A DNA stretch of 64,000 nt from NCBI GenBank assembly GCA_038501625.1, contig JAZAYU010001151.1, positions 1 through 64,000 on the forward strand, in the 5' to 3' direction. The translations under genes were made by a program, and so were the position numbers. Positions 34,874-45,923 of this stretch are shown here, in pieces; position 1 is the stretch's first letter, and each line of letters opens with the position of its first letter. The notes below the pieces were generated by a model. That model searched no databases. It was not told the origin of the DNA and saw only the letters and a list, made by a program, of their open reading frames with translations. This stretch comes from Corbicula japonica (Eukaryota; Mollusca; Bivalvia; Venerida; Cyrenidae).

Positions 34874-35582
34874 TTTAAAGCTGGCCAGTTAAGGGCTTGC
34901 CACACCCCTCCAAATTCTGTTAAAAAGAAAATTATCAAAATCTCAATAACGGCAAAATGCCTTGAAATGAAACTTTGCACAATGTCTTTAATTAATGTAT
35001 CTTTATTTTGCAGTTGGTGAAAAACGTTAGAACAATAAAGATCTAAAAATTCCCTCAACTTCTATTTAGATAAATTCACAAAAACTAAACAAAACATCAT
35101 TTTAAATGCCAACATGAGTAATACGATACTGCAACAATTAATTGTGTCCTCGTGACTAACATATGTAAACTTTTATAAGATATTTGTAGAAGTGTGTTTG
35201 GCCTTCAATTTTCTTGTCGCTTCCTGGTCGCGTAAACGCATAAAGGGATGACAATCACTGATTTCTCTTTTAGTAGTTGAAAGTTTTTTATGAAGTACAC
35301 AACATTTTCTTGTCAGTAACATTGCACTCACCGTGGGAATTAAAACTTATGTTTTGTATCGCTTAGTTTTTTTTTTACTTTACGTAAATAGAATTTTAAG
35401 GAATTTTAAGGTCTAGCTTGTTTTCTTTACTATTCTAACGTGTCTTACTGTATGCAAAATCAAGATACACTAGTGATATTCATTTGTGAAAAGTTTCATT
35501 GAACGGTATAATGCCATTATTGAGATTCTGATTATTTTCTTTTTATCGATGAACAGGATTGGGACGAGTGTGGCAAGCCTTT
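34874..35582. repeat. Inverted pair of dispersed repeat R
   Basis: The segment 34874-35062 is the inverted counterpart of 35397-35582 (shared TGGCAAGCC...TTTTTA, CGTTATTGAGATT and AAGATACA-type blocks; roughly 70% identity by eye). It may be one element with about 190-bp inverted ends or two chance copies in opposite orientation. Dispersed relatives lie at 14520 and 32930. Confidence 0.55.
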
Positions 35583-35804
35583 AACCCACGCATTTTAACG
35601 CATGTGCCACCAAAGAAGACCCAAATTATTTAGCACCTTCGTGCCATCTGATAAGGATCTGAACTGGTTGCATTTTGGTCAGAAATAACCAAACGCAACA
35701 AAAAGCAAACAGTTTGGATCCTGATCTGCACAGATGTGCCAGCTGATCTGGATCTACACTGTTTGTCCAGGCAATAAAGGTGTATCTATAGAGGAAAGAG
35801 TTAA
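35581..35804. mobile_element. piggyBac-like MITE (TTAA-CCCTT), copy 3, diverged
   Basis: Begins TTAACCCACG and ends AGAGTTAA, with TGATAAGGATCTGAACTG and TGATCTGGATCTACACTG landmarks inverted about a centre near 35690. Confidence 0.6.
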
Positions 35805-36275
35805 ATTAACATTATTCTTGGTTCTTATGATAACTGAACACCTTCCAACCATTAAAACGTGTGACAGATGTGATTTGACATCAAAATGCTTAAGAGTACC
35901 TGCAATCTGTCTGGCGATCAACCTAAAGCCATCTATGCCAAACATAAAACTGAGACAGGAGACCGGTCTTGCAGTGGAAGCGGCTAACAAATTCAGGCAA
36001 ATACTCCATCAATATATCTATTTATCTGCTAACAGTTGATTCAAACAATTTTTAGGGTCACTTGCTCAGTAGGTCAAACGCTATTTTAGCGATGCTGTTT
36101 GAGTAAACAGTAAAAACATTGTTTTTCACACCAAAAAAATACAATAAAATCCCAAAACTGGGAATTTAAAATGGTTAAGTAATGTTGGAAGCATGGCAGA
36201 TCATTTAGCAGAAGCATGTAACAATACCCACATCACTGTATGAACTGGACAGTTAACATTCCTGTCCCAACTTAC

Positions 36276-36391
36276 ATCCAGGACGGTCCCTGACCAGCCC
36301 AACTTCCTGTCCGTCTATGTTCACTCGGTTGTTGTGGGCCTCCATTACATCAAGTGCTTTCTCCGGAGTATCAAACTCTAAACAACCAAAC
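36276..36391 (-). CDS. RRM protein gene, exon with second half of the RRM
   Basis: A 116-bp exon has acceptor TGTTTGTAG and donor GGAT|GTAAGT. It carries beta-3 (RNP1-like FGCLEF), helix 2 (TPEKALDVMEAHNN) and beta-4 (VNIDGQEVGLVRDRPG). RNP1 is divergent: the usual Lys/Arg-Gly before the aromatic is replaced at the exon junction by Trp. The exon takes two bases (TG) from the exon at 37745 and passes one base (T) to the exon at 33730; all three phases agree. The style resembles the nucleolin-type RRM, but one RRM is not enough to name the gene. The product would bind RNA, in nucleus or cytoplasm. Confidence 0.75.
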
Positions 36392-36469
36392 CTACAAACA
36401 CAGCAAAATGGTTTTACCAAATTTACGCATTGCCAACTTGTGTTGAATATAACAAACACTCTGGGCTAA

Positions 36470-37760
36470 GCATAAAAAGCTTGTATAACCACTGGAAATT
36501 ATGCTGTGTAACAAAGTGCAAATGTAAAACCATGTATTACCACAGGAAGTAATGCTGTCTAGCACAATGCTAATGTAAAAGCGTGTAATGCCACAGGAAG
36601 TTTAACTTGTCTAACACTATGCTAATGTAAAAGTGTTTATTATATACCCATGAATGACTTTAACATAGTGCATCGTTAATCCGCAAAATTCATACAACTC
36701 GTCAGATAAGAAATTCCGTATCAAACAATATCCAGCTTCCCGTGTTCTTTGTGACGTTAAATACTACGTCACACTAGGTTGTCGTAATTTTCCGGCACAT
36801 AACGAACTCCAAAATAGGAAATTTCCGTCGCTGTTTTACAAACGTTACGGTATTTTAACGCCATTCATAAATTTTGTACATCATTCATAAATTTACTGTT
36901 GCGTTACTATTTTTATTTCTGCTAATATGTAAACCAAGTTTTGACTAAAATGTTGTTGTTTAGTTTATATAAATATGTTTTGAGCGAAAAGGTTATAAAG
37001 ATGAAGGAAAATTATGACAATATGCATTCTGTAGGTTCGTTTATTTCGGTTACGCGCGATATTGTTTACATACCCAACTCGAAAAATACAATCCTTCAGA
37101 ATGCATACTGTTATAATATTCCATAAGTATTACCACAGAAAGTTTATACTGCCTATGTAAATATGCTATGCTAATGTAAATGCGTGTATTATCACTTGAA
37201 GTTATTCTTTCAAACAATTTGCTAATGTAAAAGTGCATTACTACAGCAAGTTTTTGTTGCCTAACACAATGCTCATGTAAAAGCGTGTATTACCACTTGA
37301 ATTTATGCAAACACAATGCTAAAGTAAAAGTGTGTATTACCACAGGAAGTTTTTGCTGCCTAACACTACGCTAATGTAAAAGTGTATTACCACTGGAAGT
37401 TACGCTGTCTAACACATTGCTAATGTAAATGTGTGTATTACCACTAAAGTTATGCTTTCTAACACAATGCTAATGGAAAAGTGTGTTTACCCCCTATAAG
37501 TTATGCTGTCTAACACAATGCTAATGGAAGTGTGTGTTGAACCATTGGAAGTAATGCTGTCTTACACAATGCTAATGGAAAAGCATGTTTTACAAATGGA
37601 AGTTATGTTAACACAATGCTAATGTAAAGGCGTGTATTACGACTGTAAGTTATGCTAAGTCATGCTTACACAATGCTACTGTAAAAGCATGTATTACCAC
37701 TGGAAGTTATGCTAACACAATGCTAATGTAAATGAGTGTATTACCATTGCAAATTCTTAC
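36470..37760. repeat. 51-bp minisatellite within an RRM-gene intron
   Basis: Units contain GCTAATGTAAAAGTGTGTAT, then TACCACTGGAAGTTATGCTG and TCTAACACAAT; AATGTAAA at 36521, 36572 and 36623 gives a 51-bp period. The array runs 36470-36650 and resumes at about 37128-37760, interrupted by a roughly 480-bp insertion. Unit lengths vary in the second block. Confidence 0.88.
36650..37127. mobile_element. Insertion interrupting the 51-bp minisatellite
   Basis: Non-repeat sequence between minisatellite units. Its right part has imperfect inverted arms (ATGACAATATGCATTCTGTA near 37013-37034 and CAGAATGCATACTGTTATAAT near 37098-37118). No terminal repeat common to both insertion edges is visible, so the element type is unknown. 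Confidence 0.5.
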
Positions 37761-37870
37761 TCTGTTTAAGAGTAACTTTAGCTTCTGGAAATACTTTTTT
37801 CAAATTTTCCGTGTCCTTTTCCCCCACCCAAACTGCATAAATGGACCTTTCCGATTGTTTCTGTCTTTCT
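37745..37870 (-). CDS. RRM protein gene, exon with first half of the RRM
   Basis: A 126-bp exon follows acceptor CTCCTTTCAG. It reads ERQKQSERSIYAVWVGEK, then DTENLKKVFPEAKVTLKQ, then SKNLQ: a basic lead-in, beta-1 with RNP2-like IYAVWV, helix 1 and beta-2. I chose donor AATG|GTAATA (37744) because it alone keeps phase with the RRM exon at 36276. A stronger-looking donor CAGA|GTAAGA (37760) would break the frame and may be used in a truncated isoform. Together with 36276-36391 it completes the beta-alpha-beta-beta-alpha-beta order of one RRM. Confidence 0.75.
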
Positions 37871-38193
37871 CTGAAAGGAGATTAATGAAACTCTAAGAAT
37901 GAGTTATATTCTATAAGAACAGGAAATTAAAAACCTGATGTCAACTTTTTTGTTAATGCTTTTTGATGCATAGCAATATGTACTAATTCCGAAAAGCATT
38001 AGCATTGAATACTACTTTTCATCAACAGTATACACTTAATCTAGATCAATTAACATGAAATATTCTTATCAATGATGGCCACATCCAGCAGACGCAGCCT
38101 CCCAAAACAGCACAAAAGTATACGATGTAGCACGGTTGCACAATGATCAGTTTCAAAACAGACGCCACAAACAATTAACGAATGTGAGAACCC

Positions 38194-38212
38194 GGGGGGG
38201 GGGGGGGGGGGG
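38194..38212. repeat. 19-bp poly-G tract
   Basis: Uninterrupted G run preceded by CCC. It could form a G-quadruplex on + and is a likely site of length error in the assembly. It lies in the intron between the RRM exon and its microexon. Confidence 0.95.
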
Positions 38213-38658
38213 TTACCGCCTTGAAACGGTCAACTCGAAAAGTATTTCACTTCATTGGAATTAAAGAAGATTTTATTCCAATGAAGTCGTTGATCAATTT
38301 CTAACGACTGCCATAAGAATTTGCGAAAATGTACTAACAATTATCGAGTTTCCTTATTAAAGTATTATTGAATCCTGGTTCAACCACACCATAACTGAAA
38401 AGATTCATAAATTTGTGTCATTTGCCAGGCAAATGTCATTCTGGCTGACGCTATATTTTATTGTTTGTCGAGCTGACAGGTATTATTAACTATTCAATCG
38501 TGCATGTCACAATTATGTTGTGAACCAAGATGTTTGATAATCTCCCATCAGCCTACCCTAACAACTGCATTTGTCATTCTAAATCGGATTTTAGTAAGGA
38601 AATCCTGCTTGCACTTTATGTTAAGACTGTTTGGCGAGGTGTGAGATCAAATTCTTAC

Positions 38659-38683
38659 CTCTTTCCCAACCGCTGACTCGGGA
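38659..38683 (-). CDS. RRM protein gene, 25-base microexon
   Basis: Strong acceptor TTTCAATTTCAG and strong donor GAG|GTAAGA on the minus strand enclose 25 bases. In the phase demanded by the next exon (one base carried in there) it reads PSQRLGK and joins as K-R-ERQ, continuing a basic segment directly before the RRM. It needs one base from an upstream exon, which I did not find. The exact phase agreement (2 + 21 + 2 bases) is the main support. Microexons of this size often need help from intronic splicing signals. Confidence 0.55.
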
Positions 38684-38689
38684 CTGAAA

Positions 38690-39460
38690 TTGAAAGCAGA
38701 AATCTCATTAATATCGCGCCCTCGTATCGTACTTTCGCGACCTCGCATCGTTGTTTCGCGATCTCGCATCGCTTTTTCGTGGCCTCGAACTCGGGAATTT
38801 ATTTATCAATATTTTGAAAAGTTTAATGAAGTAATTTTCAAAATAACTTTATTAACTGTGCACTTAAAACTTGAAAGTAGTGTAGGCAATATTCATGGAT
38901 GAAATGGTTAATATCAATGGTTAGCAGAATACAAAGAATTGTTCTATCATAAAATACATGGTAACAAATTTCATACTTGGATCAGTTTCCGGGATCGTTT
39001 TTGCATCCTGAAAAAAATATTCAGAAGACATATAAATGCATATTTAGAACCAGTATTTTTACGAAATTGAATTATCTATACTATATGGCAAATATGACAA
39101 ACATGACCTTTGTTAAGTTGATACAAAATGTGTCACAGGATATGACAAATGTCCCCGAAAGTACAGTTTTTGTGCGAAATTATGTCCTCAAGATTTTGAA
39201 TGCTTTTAATATAACAGTTATTAAAATAAAACAACATCTGCAGACAAAAAACGGTAACGTGATAAACAACTGTAAACTGTGTAAAGATATGACTGATATT
39301 TGTGTACAGTGTTACTTCTTATTACAAGTACCCGTTACTGACTAGTACAAACTGCATGTCTATAGTAGGTCTAAACTATGTGCAGTCTTGTGATGTATAC
39401 TAAGTACTTGTTAAGTGGATAGTTCAAAGTACATATCAAAATCCCATATAAAAAATGAAG
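38690..39460. other. No confident gene
   Basis: A 122-codon + frame (38977-39345) with several Cys (CKLCKD, CVQCYF) has no splice or start context that I can defend. The CTCGCATCG/CTCGTATCG units at 38720-38785 form a short degenerate repeat. Confidence 0.35.
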
Positions 39461-39472
39461 GACAGTAAGGAT

Positions 39473-39806
39473 CACAGGTGACCGTATCATTGTTAAAAAA
39501 TAAAATTCCAATAAAGAAAAAAAGTTTTTTGTGTTTTTGATATATTATAATCAAGGTTCCCAAGAAATCGGTTTGAGGAAATTCAAATCGGTTTTCGCGA
39601 TGTTAGCATGATACAAGACTCATCTATTGCTGTATTGTTTCAGCTAGATTTGTTTGTTTAAATGATAAAATTTTTCAGTTCTTTGAGGTCCCTATCAGTG
39701 TATGGGACCCGCTTCTTGGGAACCTTGATAATAATATATCAAAAACACAAAAAACTTTTTTTCTTTATTGGAATTTTATTTTTTAACAATGATACGGTCA
39801 CCTGTG
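39473..39806. mobile_element. 334-bp foldback element with 8-bp target duplication (hAT-like size)
   Basis: Arms of about 95 bp begin CACAGGTGACCGTATCATTG at the left, with the exact complement at the right, around a spacer of about 150 bp. The element is flanked by perfect direct repeats GTAAGGAT at 39465-39472 and 39807-39814. An 8-bp duplication is standard for hAT transposons. No coding capacity. Confidence 0.9.
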
Positions 39807-39814
39807 GTAAGGAT

Positions 39815-41920
39815 AGACAAATTATAGTAAAATATCACATTTTAAGAAAAAAATATTAAGTTCAAACTGTTAAGAGTTATGGACCTTATTACATATAATG
39901 GGCGTGATGATAAAGAATGTTTTAATCCTTAAAATATAGAAGTTATTTTTAATTGACCATTAAGGGTACATGGCTCCATCAAACATCTGACGACTTGGCT
40001 TGGTGTCATTGCGGTGAAGTTTTAATGAAATACCCCAAGCGGATTTATTAATGAAGCGAGGACAATATTTTACTGGGCGGACGGACCGACGGCGAGATTA
40101 GGGGAGACTGGGGTTAGTCCGGCCCCGGGGTATGTTCGGCATATTATCATTTTAAGTGCAAAAATCAAGATTCAGAGCACGCGTCGATATTGTAAGGTTA
40201 CTTGAAACGAAACTAGTTTTGTATGTACACAATAGCGACTATATTAACACAATTTTCGATTTTGCGAAGGAAACTTGAATTTTTTTACTATTGAGTAATT
40301 TTTTCACTATTATTTGAGTTTTTATTTGCCATGAGATGCTTTATATTTGATATATTAATTTTACATATTCAACATGTTAAAACAACTCTCGTTTATATCC
40401 AAGCTTGATCTTTTCATCTTCTATTCAATACATGCAGGTAGCACGTGATGTTTATAAAAAGTTAGAAAGGGGCAAGTTCGGCCATACGGGCAGGGGCATG
40501 TTCGGCTAATAGCCGAATAACCCCTTCGCTCCAGCATAGATTTATTTCTTGATTAGAATTACACATATTTAATAACCAGAAGTGTATTAACTATCATAGC
40601 TTAGATAGAAGCGGTTTGGGTTGGAGAAACGTCTTATTTTAGTTATACCGTTGTAGGCCTGTGCAGAAAACTGCATGTTTTAAATATGATTTAGCTTCAA
40701 TCATAATAAATTATTATGATAGGTAGGATTCATATTCTGAGATCTACAGACACATTCCATGTATTTCTTTCGAATCACGATTGATTATATATATTTTGGA
40801 ACATACATAACCATGATTTGAACTTATAAAAGAAAAAAAAGTGCTATTTCGAGACAGCAAACGGAGTTAGAACATTACAACAACAACAAACACGAACATG
40901 CATACGTTAACGTGCCACAGAAACCTAGATTTCCAACAGAAAACATCCGGATATCAAATATATGACAGTTTACTATATATGCCTATCTAAAAATATAGGC
41001 ATATCGGGTGAAACGTCGTATATGTGGTGTATTCATGTTTTCGGATGAAAATTTAGGTTCCTGTGCTCGTACGCGCTGTATGCCTATGCATCCACATTAA
41101 TTTATATACGTACATTACACAACCAGTTATATATAAAACATGTTTAAAACACTATAACTAAAAGCTGCGGGGCAAGTTCGGCCAGTTTGATCTTATTACT
41201 TCGAAAACAAATAACCATTTCTTTAAAAGAAAAACGTCATTTGAATTGTTGGGATATTAAAGCCCATATAATTTCTAAACTATTTATAAAAAATTATAAA
41301 TAATTTCATTATGAATTCATTAATTAATTGCATGTTTTTCAAAAAGGGGCACAACTAGAATTTCAACTTAATTCATGAACAGTATTTTATATGGTTCAAA
41401 GCATTACTTTACTGAAGGGCGGAAACCAATAGGCCTATTCAGCATCAATTGTGGATAATTGTGCGCCACATATATTTTATAGTGTATGTTCAGAATACAA
41501 AAAAAGATTTTGACAGGAAATCGTTTGGCCCAGTCCAATATCTGTTAAAGAGGAGCAGAGCTGCTGATAGTGTTTCACTTGATACGGCATAATAAAAACC
41601 CGATCCATGTTACCTACCGAGCCTCCCGAAGCCCCTTGAAAGATCAATTCCGACTGAAATCAGAAAAATGGTAAAGGTAGATTCATGCGAGATAGTTTGT
41701 CTCCACATTTTAAATACTTCTGAATCAGTAGGCCTAACGGAAGACAGACAATAGAGGATATTTGTTTTTACCAGTGTAAGATAGCAATTTATTTTATGAT
41801 TTTCAGTGAATTATAGAATTTTCCCGGTGAAACAAAAGTGTTATTTAACTGATTTTAAACAGTGGAATATCATTTTTATTTTCACTGTTTTCTCACGTTG
41901 GTAATCAAACACACATAGTC
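39815..41920. other. No gene; repeated GGGGCAAGTTCGGCC motif
   Basis: The motif GGGGCAAGTTCGGC or close variants occurs at about 40111-40140, 40469-40525 (twice, next to a TTCGGCTAATAGCCGAA palindrome) and 41168-41185, all in one orientation. No open frame of note. Possibly the interior of an unrecognised element. Confidence 0.4.
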
Positions 41921-42282
41921 GTGTCCGGTAATTTTGCGCGTCCGGTCATCTTGCGCAGTGGTCTACTGACATCCCCGGAAGTGTTTTACGGTCATGTTGT
42001 GAAAATATCTTAACAAACGATTATTTTTGGACCTAAATTAGAACATCTAAAAGGTAAACATGTTGAAAATTAATACCTGTCCAAGATATTTACATCATCG
42101 TAATAAATTATTCATGACCACGCCCACTGACCTATTTTCCGATATTTTAAGCAAATAATTCTTATTCCATTATCTAGTCCAGAAATGTGTGTCCCGTGAT
42201 AGACATAAACAATAAAACACATTTTGAAAAAAAACAAACCATTTTAAACGTACAATTCCATTTTATTTGCAAACGATAGTGA

Positions 42283-42420
42283 ATTCAGACCACATTTCCG
42301 TCAGTTCCCGCCATTCTGTCAACAAAGTTCAAGGGCATAATCCGCGCATGATTTTTTTTTTCCTGCAGAAGCGTAAAGTGCCTTTTTTTCTCATGTCAAA
42401 TAAATTGAAAACTTAATATG
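42283..42420. other. No confident gene; isolated CpG-containing stretch
   Basis: TTCCCGCCATTCTG and ACGTAACGCGGAG (about 42745) are promoter-like motifs in a locally CpG-richer stretch up to about 42850, but no transcription unit can be attached. Confidence 0.2.
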
Positions 42421-42433
42421 CGAGCTCTAGCGA

Positions 42434-42456
42434 GCGAGCCCCCGAAGGGGGCTCGC
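42434..42456. repeat. Perfect GC-rich hairpin
   Basis: GCGAGCCCCC-GAA-GGGGGCTCGC: a 10-bp perfect stem with a 3-base loop, flanked by extra GCGAGC repeats. It stands out in AT-rich surroundings. Function unknown. Confidence 0.85.
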
Positions 42457-43603
42457 GAGCAAGCGAGCTTTTACGGTAATGTGCGTATATGTTATGCCCA
42501 ACTACCATCGCTTTGAAAATTTTTTAATCCGAAGCGTTCCGATTTTCCTCCATGGTCTTGCAAATCTCACGGATACACTCTTCACCGTCTTTAGGCTTAA
42601 GAGTACCAAATTTTTATTCAATAATTTATTTTTATTCTTATTTTTAATAAGAAGAAAAGTCAACATAATGCATTTGTAACACAAAATATACGATCATTTT
42701 CATAGGTTTTGTTTGTTTTTTTTAAATAAAAATATACATATGACGTAACGCGGAGAACTGTCGCGCGCGCAACTGTCAAATCAGACCGAGGCCGTCAAAA
42801 CACCATCAACCTTTGCGTCCGCGCCAGTAAACTTTCAGCGATTTAGACTTCAAGACAGATCTCTTTGAAAGGTAGATTTCATTATGTTTTGTACATGTCT
42901 TTGTCAAAAATATGCGAAACGTCAACCCATTGTTTTTCACTTTCGGTTCTGCAGTGCATAAGCATTTTGTTTACATGAATAGGCGATTCGCCCCAAAACG
43001 ATTCACCCCATGCCGAAGTCCTTATCACAAAAGTTTGATTAATTCGATAAAATAACAGACGTCACGAAAGATGCCAGACCGAATGACCTGACTGTTAAAA
43101 ATTTGGGTCGGTCTGACATGATTTCTAATGTTATCAGGAATGTAAGACAAAAAGCTGAACTAGAATTTTGACAATTTTAATAATAATCAATAGACTATCA
43201 TTTTCCTCAGACTGAGGTGGCCAAATAAGGCAAAATAAAAAAAGGAAAAGTGTTGGCAAAAACAACTGAACAAAAGATTTTTGCACATAATGAGAATTTT
43301 GCTGTTCATGATATTCCAGAAGATGGTGACTTTTTCATATAGATTTCTTCATCTCAATAGTATTCCACACCATAATGTCAAAATGTTATTTTAGTTTGAC
43401 CCAGCTCATTTGTGACAACCTAAAAAAGGCGATTTTTAACAAATCTTAAAACTGATACCTGTTTTGTGAAATACAAAAAAGTCCTGTGCTGCGAATTCCT
43501 GGATTTTTTTGTCAAACCAATTGATATCCAGCTTACAATCGCAAAATTTAAATTTCATATGGCATGCTGCCATTGTTTACAGTTACTGTATTGATCTCTA
43601 TTT

Positions 43604-45923
43604 CGAGGGCTCAGCGCGAAACTATCGTATCTGCATTTTGTAAAATTGTTCAGGAGAAAGAAAAAACTGTTTTATTTAAATGTAAAATATTTCATTTTTT
43701 TGAAAATCTGTAATTGAGCATCAAAAACCAATTTGATCACAAGACTGATTCTTAAAATACAATTTAAAAATTTGTTCTCATTAAATTTGAAAATATGTCA
43801 GATACAATAGTTTCACGCTGAAATTACCATAAATTGAACAAAAACCTCAGCGTGAAACTATTGTATCTGCAATTATTTTTTTTTCTTTATACAGATAAAG
43901 ATCATTTTCTGAATATATTTAGAATGTTTAATATTGTTTTGTTAAAAGTAGATAAATATTTGCTATTTATTTTGTCATAAATTTATCTTTTATTGTGCTC
44001 AGCGTGACACAATCGTATCTGCATATTTTTTTCAAAATGTTAATTTAATTATTGATTTCACTCCCAATCCATATTTCATGGCAGAATTCAAATATTTATG
44101 TTGTTATTGCTTGTTTTGTGTCAATCTTAGGAGATAAATCATGAATAGACTTTGAGACAGAATTAATGTTATAAATTATTTGAAGCCCACAATGTATTTG
44201 CTCACTAACTTAAAGATAATTGCTACAGCTTCAAAAAAAGTTTTAACTTTTTATATTTAAATGAAACTTCAGCATATTGTGAGATACATATAAAAACTAT
44301 AAGAATCTTTTATTTCATCAACTGAAAAGAATACTATGATTTTAAAATTTGAGTTGAGCCTGTTCTGGGCATGCCTTTTTTCTTAAAAAACAACAACAAC
44401 TAAATTACACTTACATAATCTGAAAATTCCTTGTTATCATTAAAACAGCTTTGCAACTTAACCATAAAGCATATATATACATTCATTTATTTGTAATCAT
44501 CAGGTCTGTTTATTAAAATTATAAAACCATGTGTTCTTCAATAAATAAATGACTATAAGGCTTTAATTTTAACAAGTTGAAACATTTTTCTGGTTTGCAA
44601 AATAGTTTTTTGTATGTTTTAAACAACTAGTACTGTTTCCAAACGGGCATGGTAACATAATATTATGCTTTGCTGATCTATTTTAAAATAATGTTTAAAG
44701 AGTATCTGAGTAAATTTTAGACAAATTCTATTGTTCAAAAGACGGATTTCTTAAATTTCATGTAGAAATGCACTTATTAAAAACAACAACAATATTCCTT
44801 TACTCTGAAACATTTCTTGAAGTGAAAACAAATTGTTTTGCAAAATTTTTCTGAATTTACAAATCATGTTGTACTTAATTTAATTTATATAAAATACAGT
44901 GTTAACTTAAGATTAATTGTGACTTTAATGAGGTTCCTTTTTAACCGGGTGTTCCGACTCCATGCAGTGAATGTCTCAAACTTAAAAGCTCAATAAAATT
45001 TTAACAATCTCGGTTATATGCCTTTTTTTGTTTCATTTTTTTAATATACAAGAAAATATTCTTCAATGCTGAACAAGTCAAAGTCTATTGGTATAAAAAA
45101 CAAAACTGTAGCAATCATCTTTAAATTGGTAAACATAATTAACCTTTGGCAAACAGTGTTGATCCAGATCAGCCTTCCCATCCATGCAGGATCATCACTT
45201 CGGCTTGTCACTTTTTGATTCATTTTAGTGTTTTGGACCAAGAAAATACCAGTATAGAATAATTATGTTTTAAAAGTTCAGTGTTGAATGTTGTGATTGT
45301 TAAATGAAATTGTTTCTACATAGTTGCAAAGTAAAAAACTTGTTGCTAAATAAATACCTGCCATTTAACCATGAACTTCATGTATCCCATTGCAGTCCAA
45401 TCAGGATCTATACTGGTAGTTTCTTTAGACAACACAATATAATAAATAAAAAAACAATAAGCCTATGTCTTGATCTTAATCAAACTGCATGGATGTGATG
45501 GCTGATCTGGATCTACACTGGTTTTTAATGTGTTCACTGATTTCAGTCAAGTTAGTGTGCAGATACGATAGTTTCACGCTGAGCACAATAAAAGATGAAC
45601 TTGAAACAAAATTAATAGCAAATATTCCTCTACCTTTACCAAAAACCATACATACATTCCAAATATATTCGAAATATCTCCATAAAATGATCATTCTGTG
45701 TGTAAAGAAAAAAAAATAATTGCAAATACGATAGTTGCGCGCTGAGCAAAAACCCCTATCGCAGATACGATATTTTTCACTTTTTTAAATTTTGAAAAGA
45801 AGATATTAGATTTAATCTATACTTTTTTGTCAGATTATGAAGACTATAAAAACAAGTCAAAATATGAAATAAAACCATTTTTGATAAAAAGTGCAGATAC
45901 GATAGTTTCGCGCTGAGCCCTCG
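43604..45923. mobile_element. 2.32-kb element with ~400-bp inverted ends carrying a repeated motif
   Basis: The left arm (43604 to about 44030) and right arm (about 45552-45923) are inverted copies starting CGAGGGCTCAGCGCGAAACT. Inside each arm the motif GATACGATAGTTTCGCGCTG or close forms recurs three or four times (left 43610, 43800, 43843, 43998; right 45557, 45722, 45760, 45895). ATTT flanks both ends (43600-43603 and 45924-45927), a possible 4-bp duplication. No transposase. The interior holds a diverged TTAA-CCCTT element (45139-45530). Confidence 0.85.
45139..45530. mobile_element. Diverged, interrupted TTAA-CCCTT element
   Basis: The left half begins TTAACCTTTGG with TGATCCAGATCAGCC. 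The right half has AATCAGGATCTATACTGG and GCTGATCTGGATCTACACTG. About 190 bp of other sequence lies between. Confidence 0.5.

Noticed and set aside
38977..39345. 122-codon + ORF with two CxxC-like pairs
   Set aside because: No recognisable domain, AT-driven composition, and no start or splice support; possible but not defensible.
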